Part shown: positions 10,030 through 20,090 of the stretch, piece after piece
Layout: each line of letters starts with the position of its first letter
How positions within the stretch are numbered: position 1 is the first letter of the stretch
From: Rotaria sordida
Taxonomy: Eukaryota > Rotifera > Eurotatoria > Philodinida > Philodinidae
Assembly: GCA_905250125.1 (NCBI GenBank)
Contig: CAJNOL010000751.1
Location: 1-64,000, forward strand
DNA: 64,000 bases
Direction: 5' to 3'
Made by a program: the position numbers and the translations under genes
Notes under the pieces: model-generated
Database searches by the model: none
Told to the model about the DNA's origin: nothing
Seen by the model: the letters and a program-made list of their open reading frames with translations, nothing else

Positions 10030-11496
10030 ATGGGAAACATAATTAATATGTTAACACGTTATGCATTTAATCGTCGTGGGAATGTATACCTTGCTTCACG
10101 TTCCTGTCCAGATCACCCAGAGCGACTTCCTCCAGATAAATTACCGGCAGTGAACGATACCCAACAAAAATCAAAATCATCATCAGAAACAGCAACAGCA
10201 ACAAATGAGGTGGCCTCAGTAGTAATAATGCCCATACTGACAGCGACAAGAACAATCGAAGCGGAGACGATGTCAACAATGACAGGCATAGAATCAGAAA
10301 CAACAGCAATAACAACAATGGAATCTGGGGCAATAACAACAATATCAATAGAAGAAATGGCAACCACAATATCAACGGAAATAGTGGCATCATTCAGCAA
10401 GTGTAGTAAATTTTATTTAGCATGTCGTGGTAACAATATTGAGGAAGTTAAAGAGTTACTTAAGACGATAACACTTGATGAGATAGACAGAATAGAACCA
10501 AATGGTAGTACAGCTTTACATGCTGCATGTTATCATGGTCATCAAGAAATTGTTAAATTATTATTACGAGCTGGAGCAGATAGAGCACTACCGAATAAAC
10601 ATAATTGCTTACCATTTGATGAAGCATTAAATGACGAAATTAAAGAAATTTTCTTCCGTGTACCAAATACAAATCGACTGGTGTCAAATACTGGTGCTAT
10701 TGAATGGGAATCGATTAATGATGATGTTTTAGAAATAGCCGCAGAAGAGAGACATATTATTAAGTCTTTCTATGACAATACTAGTGGATTTACCACTGTT
10801 GGAAAAATGTTCGAAAAAATTGAAAGGAATTATATTAACAAAGGATTAGCTAAAATCGATGGAATTGACACTATCAAACGGTTTTTCAAAAAAGCGACTG
10901 AAGAACAAGATCCACGATGGATTTTAAAAGCTTATACAGCTGAGACTGATTTCTATAAAGTTCTCAATACTGAAATAGCATGTGGTGCTAGTCAATATCA
11001 AAATGAACGAAGATATATAATAGCATTACTTTGGCATCATCCAAAATTGAATGAAATAGCATTTACTGGTTCTTCCTATCGAGTTATGCAAATCAATTAT
11101 GATGATTTAAGAAAGTATCAAACTAATTGTTCATTAATGACAAAATCATTTTTATCATCATCGATTGATCGAAAACTTGCTGAATTATTTTTATTGCAAA
11201 AAGCATGCACGCAAGAACCGACGAGAGCAGTTGTACGCACCAAAATGGACGGAACATTTATTAAATTGTGGGTTATGTGTGTTTACAATATTAAACATCG
11301 ACGCACTGCTTTGCATATTGAAAATTCCTCTCAGTATGCAAATGAAGGTGAAATCTTGATTATGCCTTATACTGTATTCAAAGTGAAAAGAATTAATCAT
11401 ATTAAACCTTCATATTTGGTAGAGAATCAAACGATGACAGAAATTGAATTAGAAGAATGTGATCAATATTTCAATATTCAAATACAAGACACATAA
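10030..11496 (+). CDS. Ankyrin-repeat / mono-ADP-ribosyltransferase protein
   Basis: A 488-residue intact single-exon frame. Residues 1-35 are basic. Residues about 40-120 are a low-complexity Thr/Glu/Ile/Ser tract. Residues about 124-205 form two ankyrin-like repeats (NGSTALHAACYHGHQEIVKL, then LLRAGAD). Residues about 240-475 match the R-S-E class ecto-ADP-ribosyltransferase fold: Arg351 in GSSYRVMQI, Ser373 in TKSFLSSS, and an ExE pair at Glu439 and Glu441 in NEGEILIM. In the family these bind NAD+ and place ADP-ribose on arginine or other residues. The catalytic triad is complete, so activity is plausible. There is no signal peptide, so an intracellular role is likelier than secretion. 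Such genes are multiplied in bdelloids. The gene sits alone between two telomere-like cassettes. Confidence 0.85.
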   Translation: MGNIINMLTRYAFNRRGNVYLASRSCPDHPERLPPDKLPAVNDTQQKSKSSSETATATNEVASVVIMPILTATRTIEAETMSTMTGIESETTAITTMESGAITTISIEEMATTISTEIVASFSKCSKFYLACRGNNIEEVKELLKTITLDEIDRIEPNGSTALHAACYHGHQEIVKLLLRAGADRALPNKHNCLPFDEALNDEIKEIFFRVPNTNRLVSNTGAIEWESINDDVLEIAAEERHIIKSFYDNTSGFTTVGKMFEKIERNYINKGLAKIDGIDTIKRFFKKATEEQDPRWILKAYTAETDFYKVLNTEIACGASQYQNERRYIIALLWHHPKLNEIAFTGSSYRVMQINYDDLRKYQTNCSLMTKSFLSSSIDRKLAELFLLQKACTQEPTRAVVRTKMDGTFIKLWVMCVYNIKHRRTALHIENSSQYANEGEILIMPYTVFKVKRINHIKPSYLVENQTMTEIELEECDQYFNIQIQDT

Positions 11497-11798
11497 TATT
11501 CATCAATATCACAAGACTAATTGAAATTTTTGTTTTCATTCGTATTGTTGATTTAAATCTTTGTTTCTTCCGTAATTTGTATACTGCGATGAAGACTAAC
11601 ACTAACATTTTTTTAATCAATCTATAGATATTTCATTTGAAGTCTTTGGAGTTTTATCAAAACACTATTAAATAATCATTTTTATAAAAATTGGTCACCT
11701 ATTCGACAACATCTCAATCAAAGATTGTCTTCTATATGCCGAACATAAATATGTCACATTTCGTGATTCAATGTAAGCTACACTCGACTACGATACGA

Positions 11799-11916
11799 AG
11801 GGTGTGGGTATGGGTGTGAGTGAATGTGAATGTGCTGGTGGGTGTGGAGGTATGGGTGTGGATGGGTGTCGGGGTGTAGGTTCATCTTATACGAACCAAT
11901 ACCTACACCCACACCC
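11799..11916. repeat. Telomere-like fold-back cassette 5
   Basis: A long G-rich arm runs from 11799 to about 11879 with units GGGTGTGGGTATGGGTGTGA and later GGTGGGTGTGG. After a short loop (aggttcatcttatacgaacc, which can itself pair) the C-rich arm ACCTACACCCACACCC ends at 11916. The decayed minus-strand coding block starts directly at the next base. Confidence 0.85.
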
Positions 11917-12510
11917 TATTAGCCATTGATTCTTCTGATTGTATCACCATCATTGGATGACCTTGAGTACCACGTGTTAATTTCATACTATTAGCATCAT
12001 CTTCATCATGTTTTTCTTCATCATATTATTTTTCATCATCTTCAGCTTCAATATCTTAAGCTTCATCATCTGAATTATAAAAGTAACGACTTAAAATAGG
12101 ACGTAAAGATAAGTTAAATTATAAATGATGGAATGTTATTTAATTTGCCTTGCATTAATTTTTGTGCCATCAGACCATTTGCAGCTAGATTTGTACCTCA
12201 TACTGCTCGCTCTTGAAAATGTTGTAAAACTTCTTTTTTATTTTCAAGCTACACGGTTAATTCTTCATTATTTGATTGTTGTGCATCATCGAGTTGTCGA
12301 TCAGTTTCGTTGGCTTCAACGTGTAACTGACTTTCCATTGCTACTAATGATTGAACCTAAATTGACAAAATATAATTTTCAAAAATATAAGAATTTATTA
12401 GGCGTACTTGTGCTGTTACATTACGGACAGTTTTCATATTTATTGTGTCTCATATTTTCAGTTTCAATATGTAGATAGAAAAGTATGCGTATATATAAAT
12501 ATATATATAT

Positions 12511-12843
12511 GGGGATGATCAATCTGGCCGGATACCCCATCAATATTTTTCTTATTGTAAGGATAAAACATATTATTATTCGGATCATATGAGAGAGAAT
12601 ACTAGATAACTCTAGGTTGGCCCGAACAATACCGTGTTTTATCCTTACAATGGTAGAGAAAAGCTACCAGACCACACGATAAATAGGTAGCTGTTCTCTA
12701 CTATTGTAAGGATAAAACATGGTATTGTTCGAGCCAATCCAGGATTATCTGGTATCCTCTCTCATATGACCCGAATAATAGTATGTTTTATTCTTACAAT
12801 AAGAAAAATATTGATGGGATATCCGGCCAGACTGATCGTCCCC
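12511..12843. mobile_element. 333-bp palindromic MITE inserted in an (AT)n tract
   Basis: The left arm 12511-12668 pairs with the right arm 12686-12843 around a 17-base loop. There are no insertions or deletions and about 16 mismatches in 158 positions by eye, nearly all transitions. The ends are GGGGATGATC and GATCGTCCCC. It is flanked on both sides by atatatat, consistent with insertion at TA or AT repeats. The motif TTGTAAGGATAAAACAT occurs four times, twice in each orientation. It carries no coding sequence and must be moved by an unlinked transposase, if at all. Confidence 0.85.
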
Positions 12844-13603
12844 ATATATATATATGTTGTAGAAGAAATAAACACTCCCTTAGTTAAAATAACAATGCTC
12901 ATTTTGTCTGGATAAAGTATTTCTAGATTATTCTAGATAAAAGAATCATTTGACTTCTACTGGACATATGCCAACTTCATCCATAGCATGTACATATACG
13001 AACTGATAAAGAAATGGAAAACAAAAACATCGAAAAGTGTAGATGTGGATAGAAGAGAAAAGAAAGAAAATGTTAAAAACGAACAGAAAAAAAAGGGAAG
13101 AAAGAAGAAACTTTATGCGAAAATAATGAATTAAATGAGTAAATAGTGCATATCACATTTAGTTATTTTTATAGAAAGACAAAATCTTGGAAGAAAGAGA
13201 GCTTTAAACATGGTCGAACTATCTTTTTTTCTCCTTATTCAACATTCAATCAGACTTATGTAAGATCAGTTGTTTCCACTTTTTTCTGATTCCAAAATGC
13301 TTTTCGTTTGATTCAAATTGAACATCGAGATATATGTTAAGATTAAGATTAAAGTCCTCGAACATACTAGAACAATACGCAAAATATCGCAACACTGATA
13401 TGAAATCTAACTTTTACTTCGATTGTTTTCTTTGTATTAAAACCGAAAAAACGATAGCATCATATAGTTGTATTAGAATTAACAATAATTTTCGATAATA
13501 AAATATACATACTATAGATGGATCGTTAATATAATTGATTGGTTCATATGCATCTCGAATTAATTGTTCGAAAAATGGTTTATCATATACATCCCATGTG
13601 ATA

Positions 13604-13905
13604 CAAACCGGATAAAAATCGGCGGTTAACCGCGGTTTTACCGGTCCGGTTACCGGCTTTCGTCACTAAGATTTACCGCGGTTTACCGGATCGCCAATAA
13701 ACTTTGACATTTCATTGCTTTAAATCATCGATTTGGCTATTTTAAACGTTTTTTTTCTTCTATCTTCCCATGTCATAAAAATGCTCAGAAAAATCTCCGG
13801 TTTACCGCGGTTTTACCGGTCCGGTTACCGGCTCCCATTACTGTAATTTATTGCGATAAACCGCCGGTTTTGATAAATACCGCGGTTTACCGCTAAAAAC
13901 TGTCC
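13604..13905. mobile_element. hAT-like subterminal-repeat element or remnant
   Basis: A strikingly GC-rich pair of blocks stands in AT-rich sequence. A perfect 30-bp direct repeat, beginning ACCGCGGTTTTACCGGTCCG, lies at 13629-13658 and 13804-13833. Shorter related words in both orientations surround it (CGGCGGTTAACCGCGG, TACCGCGGTTTACCG). Such CCGGTTTACCGG arrays are typical of the subterminal regions of hAT transposons and their MITEs (family knowledge). No transposase frame is present. It interrupts the decayed gene fragment. Confidence 0.55.
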
Positions 13906-14462
13906 AGTATTTACGATATGGTATATAACATAGTATACACTAAAAGACAATCTTTTAATTTATCTAATGTAAATAATAATGATTCACTTAATTTAAGTAA
14001 TGACCTTTAGCTAATGCTAAAAGACGATTATATATACGATAGATTTATTGTATTGTATAATAAGAAGATTTTTAATTCTTCTAACATAGGAATAATCTAA
14101 AACAAAAATATTTTCAAAATAAAAAAATTTCTTTATACGAAAAAGGACATATTTACTTGATGAACATTAATACGTCTTAATCGATTAGCAAGTGAAAGAG
14201 AAAATTTATTCATAAATTGATTATCTTCTGGATAATATTTTGTAACAAATGTAATAGCTGTCAATACGTCATGATCACTCAATTTACCTAAATAAAAAAA
14301 ACAAAAACAAAAGCAGATTGTGTGTATTAAATTCTTTCTTCAATGACATACACAACTAATTAAAAACGATTCCATTCGATTTTGCATATTATCCGATTGA
14401 TCATAAATATGAATAGCATCAATATTATCCATTGATATTAATGGGTACATGTTTTGTAAACC

Positions 14463-14541
14463 GAGGGTGTGAGTGTGGGTTGGATGTGGATAGGGTTTGA
14501 CTGTGAATCTTCTCTCCTACCTTATCCACACACCCACACCC
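14463..14541. repeat. Telomere-like fold-back cassette 6
   Basis: The G-rich arm GAGGGTGTGAGTGTGGGTTG, continuing GATGTGGATAGGG, is followed by a loop and a C-rich arm CCTTATCCACACACCCACAC ending in CC at 14541. It abuts the 5' end of the decayed minus-strand gene fragment. Confidence 0.85.
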
Positions 14542-16337
14542 AAAAGTTAGACCATTATGGATTAACCCATTCGAGGCGACATGAATATTCGTTTTCATAA
14601 TTCGTGAACGGTCTCATTTCTTTATTTATGGCAACTGTAATAGTTCAAAACAGCTTTTATCATCGTTTTTCCTATGAATATGAGCTATGAACATTCCTTT
14701 ATCAGTAGTAAAAGAAGCAGCCCTTTGGTCAAAGTACGGCAGTGATATTCAATCTTTTCTGCGGCAAATGAGATTTCAATCCATCCTTTACTGTGACTCA
14801 CTGGTGGGTCACATCGACTCGAAAGGGTTAAACGTACAACAAACAGTATCCATCGTAAGTACTCCCTTTATTTTCACCGAAATTGCTTGACTCTTCAACT
14901 TCCTATTTAGCCTTACGTCGTTGACCATCTATTACATTTGGCATAACTGGACATAGCATAGAAATTTTTGTCTTTTCCGTTTGCTTGCTTCGCTCTCCAT
15001 CTAAGATGCAGTGTACAGATATTGTTGGACGTAGTAGCCCGCAAACTACAGATATTGCAATTCAAACGCCGATTTATTTAAAGCTACTCTTTTCAGTGGT
15101 GTTTTAGTTTCAATTGGATACAAAACTAAATATAATCTTCATATGAACTTTGAAATAATACATTCAAAGCTCGATATATGGTGTGTCAAAAACAGATGAA
15201 AAAGATACAAAGAAGAGGATGATATTCAACTGTCATCTTTAGTCACTTTAGGGATAATTGCTTACACTCCTTTTATCAATTCCATATAAGAGAAATTCAG
15301 ATAGTGTCTTTAAATGAACAGGCACTCTCCAGTCTTCAGGTGTATCCTTTCTTGTGTTGTAGGCGTCTCTCTTTTGTCTATGATGCATTGTTCCCTCCTT
15401 GCGTTTGATAGCAATTATGATGTGTTTTCGTCACATTTATCATGTATACACTCGACTATTTGTTAGGTAGAGAGTGAGCAGAAAAAAAAAAAACCTATAT
15501 TTCTTTCGTTTTCTCGCAACGTACCCACGCGCTCAAATCGAAAACACGTACAGTACCATCAACGTCGAAGCGAACGTGAAAAAAAACATCAACTGAGTAA
15601 ACAGCAACATATTTAGTACGAGCCGTATACTTTTCGATCGAAAGAAAAGGTATCACATTTAGTTGAGATTCATGCAAATTTATTTATTTTTTATTCTATT
15701 TCACTGTTTTATTTGGTGCCCTCTCTTACTGTGTTTTCGCTGCATTTCTACAGTATCACGAAAGTCATTATCATAAAGTAAGTTCTGGCAACTCCATTCC
15801 ATGATGATATCACAACCTAATTATAAAAGAGTAATCCAACTTTTTTTTCTGTATGAAAAAAAGATTTGTATTGTTTCGTTTTTGAATCAGTCACATCGTA
15901 ACATTATTCTTTCATCGACACTTTACTCTTATATCAGTGGACTTCTTACAGATAAACTTTATCAAAAAAAAAAATTATCTATCTATCAAGTACTAGTACA
16001 TTATGTTGATAATAAAAAGAAACTACAACACACAAAGAATGAAATCATTTCAAAAGAATTTATATGCAAGTTTCTTTTTTGAAAAGTCTTAATATTCCAA
16101 ATTTGTTTATCACTATTACATAGAATATTTTAGAGCAAAAAATGTACTTGTGAGATTGTAACGAAGTGAAATCTAATGAATTTATTTTCATTTCATAGTT
16201 CTTCAGACATATTATTTGTTTTAGCTTCATATAATCGAATGAAGTCATAATCAGAGTTTTACTATTATACAATAAATTCAGATTTATTTCCATAAATGAT
16301 TGTTTTAATATTTAGATATTTTTTTTCTTCTCAAAAG
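14542..16337. other. Intergenic sequence, possible old remnants
   Basis: Short open frames (for example 14687-14890) have no recognisable domain. Nothing here can be supported as a gene. Confidence 0.4.
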
Positions 16338-16889
16338 ATGTCAACGACAAAATCTGAAAAGTACGATGATGCTAAATTATACAAAGAGCCATTTTCAATA
16401 TCACAATTGATTATGGGCCTACTATTTGGTACATATTTTTTAACTGTTCAAACGATTGAGTTAAGTTTGTCGACTTATGTTCTTCAAGAAAATAAGTTAG
16501 ACCTTTATCGTGACTATTTAATATTCAAAGGTCAAGCACCAATATGGAAATGGTGGCAATTAGTTTCAACTATTATCATACCACTATCTATTATTACTGC
16601 CGTTCGCGATTTATTTCAAATATTTACGAGAAAATCTACAACAAGACGTAATTTAATCGATATTGTAACAGCTTTACAATTGTTTGGTGTACTTTATACT
16701 GTTTTTACAGGTGTATTACCATTAGACAATAAGTTAATTCAAGAAGCTTCCAAGCATAATGTATACAAGTTAAATTTTCTTCATTGGATTGTCTTCCTAT
16801 TGAATATTCTCGGATGGTTTATACCAATATTTCGATATCAAGATTGGAAAAATGACGAACGACTTCATCCCAAAAAGAAAATAGAATAA
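16338..16889 (+). CDS. Four-helix membrane protein of unknown family
   Basis: A 183-residue frame. I chose the ATG at 16338 because a pyrimidine tract ending in AG (ttttttttcttctcaaaag) lies directly before it, as expected for a 3' splice or spliced-leader site. The in-frame ATG at 16296 would lie inside that tract. Four hydrophobic helices can be seen, at about residues 18-42, 70-94, 110-132 and 148-172. The N-terminus is polar and the C-terminus basic (RLHPKKKIE), so both ends probably face the same side. There is no signal peptide and no motif that I can name. The frame is intact and codon use is ordinary, so it is probably a real gene. It lies between cassettes 6 and 7. Confidence 0.7.
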   Translation: MSTTKSEKYDDAKLYKEPFSISQLIMGLLFGTYFLTVQTIELSLSTYVLQENKLDLYRDYLIFKGQAPIWKWWQLVSTIIIPLSIITAVRDLFQIFTRKSTTRRNLIDIVTALQLFGVLYTVFTGVLPLDNKLIQEASKHNVYKLNFLHWIVFLLNILGWFIPIFRYQDWKNDERLHPKKKIE

Positions 16890-17130
16890 TGTTCATAATT
16901 TCATTTCTTTTCAATGAACAATTTTGAACTTAATATTTATCTTTTCAAACAAGCGCATGATTTACATAGTTAGAAATTATTGATCGATGTCTGTCAATAT
17001 ATTATCCTAATTACTTTGTAGAGACAATGCTAGAGAACAACGAAAATAATCATAATACAATTTGCAAACGATTATCTTTGATATTGCTTCACTTTTTTTT
17101 GTGCAACTATTTGATCATTTATACACGATC

Positions 17131-17188
17131 GAGGGTGTGGACGTATAATTCATGTTTTATTTCCATGCGTACCCACACTCACACCCTC
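17131..17188. repeat. Telomere-like fold-back cassette 7
   Basis: The G-rich arm GAGGGTGTGGACGTA is followed by a loop and a C-rich arm TACCCACACTCACACCCTC. The outer GAGGGTGT and ACACCCTC are exact complements. Confidence 0.85.
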
Positions 17189-17519
17189 TTCGGATATGAA
17201 TTGATATTTATCGATATCACTATTCTAGCGCTATTCATTCGTAATATTTATTAAATACATTTTAAGATTAATTAGCTAGGTAATAAAAATGACTTTGTAT
17301 GCTCTTAGATCACAATATTTTGTTTGCAAGTTTTTCGATCATGTCATACAACAATCTGATCTGTGGCAATGATTCCATTATTGACAACACATATTCGTGA
17401 GTTTTTTTGCCAACGTCTTCGAAAGTAATCGTATCACACACGAATGACAATAATTCAATCATCTCAAGCATGCAATTTTCAAAATATTAATCGATAATTT
17501 AGATCGATATTTTTTTTTG

Positions 17520-18253
17520 GTAAATCAACTAAGCAACAAGGATCATTACGAATACAGGAAGATGAAAAATCTCCAATGAATAAACAAACCAATGCTGGAA
17601 ACTCTTCTGTAGTATTGCAGATAGGACCAAAGGGTCACTTTGCATCGATAAATTATCTTCGCATGTCTTGTGATTGTGCAAAAATAGAATACAGTATATC
17701 TGCATCCGTTCACGTAAGTATGACTGTTGATAGAAGGGAATGTATGATCCACATGGAGATGACGAATAAAAAACCTAGTCATTCGTTTTTACGTGTGGGT
17801 ACTAAAGAAATTTTAATTAGTTGTCTTGAATCTAATGATCAGATATGCTTATTCGACTAAGAAAAATATGTTTGGAAAATAGAAAGAAAAAAATATCTTC
17901 GAAAAACTTCTCGATATTTAGTGTATCATTCAATAGCAGGTATTTGCACGAAGACTTGGTTTTGGTCATCACTAGAAGTTGATGGACGAAAAGAATTCGA
18001 TCATCCGATACTTGATGTAGAATTGATAGCTACGAATCAACTGAAAATATGTGTGTATGATCAAATAGTTAATCTATTAATGATGAATGTGAGTGTTGAT
18101 GTCGTTTTGGGTACTATGAGTGAATTACAATGCCCTAACTATACCCAAAGCATGAGCTCCAATATACGTAAAAGAACTTTTGCACTAAGTGTCATGAATT
18201 TTTATATATGCTCGACAACCATTCGTGTGGTTCAAGACAATGCGTCAGCATAG
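17520..18253 (+). pseudogene. Remnant or unusual gene in two open pieces, family unknown
   Basis: Two open pieces on the plus strand look coding. The first runs to a stop at 17860 (contains SVVLQIGPKGHFASINYLRM). The second runs from about 17921 to 18253 (contains ICTKTWFWSSLEVDGRKEF). Between them the frame holds two stops, and I find no clean GT-AG pair that would join them well. No domain is recognised. It could be an intact gene with an intron I misplaced, but a broken gene fits better. Confidence 0.35.
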
Positions 18254-18469
18254 TTTTGTTAGTCGACTAACGGACATTGTGGAAAATGTTCTTCGCTTGT
18301 ATTGCAATACAATAGTGAAACATTCCTGTCATAAAGTGTGGGACGCGTCAAACTCTTATACAGTTCGACTACTCTATAGATTAAAGTTAAAGCAATGACT
18401 AGAATAGGTCTTATTAAGTCGGACTAAGTCTACAAGTTATCATCTAATGAAGTTTTAGTATTGAAGAGA

Positions 18470-20090
18470 AGTCGCATTTTGTGATGGACAACGATTAGAA
18501 AAATTTGTCTCTTCATCAGCTTCACACATCTTAATTACATCAATTGTATTTGTAGGATCTTTTTCGTATCCTTGGTTTCTTCTATCATACTACATTGATT
18601 ATCATTTGATAGTTCTACTGTTCTATTTAGATTACCATCGAATATATTGTCGAAAGACAATTTTCAACATTCCAATGAATAGATCGTGGAAATTGAGAAC
18701 TATTTTCAATATCGAAAATTTTCTTTAAAATACATTCACGATAGTGATAAACATTTTCGCATGGTGTTACTATTACAGAACTTCCATTTGACCAATCGTT
18801 TGGATTGGTAATACCATAAAAGAAAATATTTTTGTCAAGTTATTTTTCATATTGATTAAAATTAACATTTTGTATTAGATCATCATGTCATATCTTACAT
18901 TCGTCATCGTTTTTCAACCCACATTTCATGATAATCATACAAAAATATAACCAATATGTTTCACCAAAATATTGAACTAAATTATTTTTTGTATATGAAC
19001 ATCTTGCTCTTGAAGACCGATATCAAGTGAAATATAAAAACAGAATAGATGTACATATGTCATATTCAATGTCATCATGATTTCCATTGTTTTCTATTCG
19101 TTTGAGTAAATCGCGTAATTCAATAATATTGATTTTCATCTGTGTACTATTCGGTTCAATTGTATTGTCACTTGCTACAACATGCTTTTGTCGAGATGTA
19201 TGACATGAATCATTGAATACTTCTTTTAATGTTATTTTTTCATAACGTTGACTACAGAATATGATCAATGTTCATTTATATCGACTTATAGTTGAATGAC
19301 GATCTGTAAGCTTGAAAACTTGTTCAATGTCATTTCAATTTTTCTGATACTCAACAGAATGTCAAAGTTTTTCGTTTTGAAACATGATCCACAATATAAG
19401 GAACAATCATTGTGATTTTTCAAATATATTTAAAAAAAATAGCATAGATAGACTAATATTCTGCATTTTCTTTTATGTTGAATATAGGAAAACAAAAGCA
19501 AAAAGACTACGTTGTTTCACATGTACAGATTAATTTGTATCTTGATTATTTTGTCAGTTGTACATTGCATCCAATCATTTAAAAGAAAAAGAACATTGCT
19601 AACACTGCAATGACAATTTACAATATGACGCACATATATTGTTTGTTTTTCAATTCATAATTTTTTTCTTGCAATCTCTTATATTTGCTTTTCGAATCTT
19701 CCAATCCTTTACATTGGCTGGTCAATATATCATTTTCATCGAGATTTTTTGTTAATTCACTGAGTACCGATTCTTTAATTTCATATGATTGAGTATCACT
19801 ACTGAAGAGATCGATAAATCGTTGTCGATATTCACGAATAGCTTCAAATTGATCGTACAGATTTTTCGGATCTCTATTACAATTTTTTCCGTTAAGCGCA
19901 CCAAAAAAAAATACCTTTTTTGGAATATATTTGCAATCAATGGAAAATCATTACTATTATTAGTCATTTCTTCAAGTGTTTTCAATTCGTCATCTTTTCT
20001 CGACTGACTTTGTGTTATGATAAGATACAAATTATTTGTAATATCAAAACCAAGATATTTGATCTATGGAACGTTTTTGATTATATGATC
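18470..20090 (-). pseudogene. Decayed minus-strand gene, family unknown
   Basis: Long coherent peptides appear on the minus strand with scattered breaks. 20090-19915 reads YYLDHIIKNVP, a stop, then IKYLGFDITNNLYLIITQSQ. After a shift at a poly-T run near 19905, a 100-residue piece follows (RDPKNLYDQFEAIREYRQRF; then a charged helical stretch with LEDSKSKYKRLQEKN). Further pieces lie at 19268-19023 and about 19020-18600 (contains NIFFYGITNPNDWSNGSSVI) with three stops and frameshifts. At least four disabling changes make it a pseudogene. The start of this block somewhat resembles a P-loop GTPase, but no nucleotide-binding motif survives that I can point to. Confidence 0.5.

Larger units (their letters stand above)
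11917..14462 (-). pseudogene. Decayed, truncated multi-exon gene fragment
   Basis: Translated on the minus strand, several exon-like pieces remain. They are about 14452-14345 (contains MDNIDAIHIYDQSDNMQNRM), 14287-14157 (clean AG/GT borders, LSDHDVLTAITFVTKYYPED), about 14098-13925 (stop codons and a frameshift), about 13600-13510 (WDVYDKPFFEQLIRDAYEP), about 13010-12945 (YVHAMDEVGICPVEVK) and 12360-11920. The last is coiled-coil or acidic and has several in-frame stops, ending GHPMMVIQSEESMANR. The frame enters cassette 5 at its 3' end and begins beside cassette 6 at its 5' end, so the gene is cut on both sides. Two mobile elements sit inside. I do not recognise the family, and the last piece may come from a different gene. 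Confidence 0.6.

Noticed and set aside
10067..10400. Leu-rich and Val/Ile-rich minus-strand frames of about 100 residues
   Set aside because: They are antisense to the low-complexity tract of the ADP-ribosyltransferase gene and mimic membrane helices.
12125..12478. 117-residue plus-strand open frame
   Set aside because: It is antisense to the decayed minus-strand gene fragment and has no domain.
11799..17188. Cassettes as actual chromosome-fusion points
   Set aside because: Eight within 31 kb is far too many for literal whole-chromosome fusions. Break repair with telomere capping or a mobile hairpin is more reasonable.
17027..17254. 75-residue plus-strand open frame
   Set aside because: It runs straight through cassette 7, so it is unlikely to be a gene.
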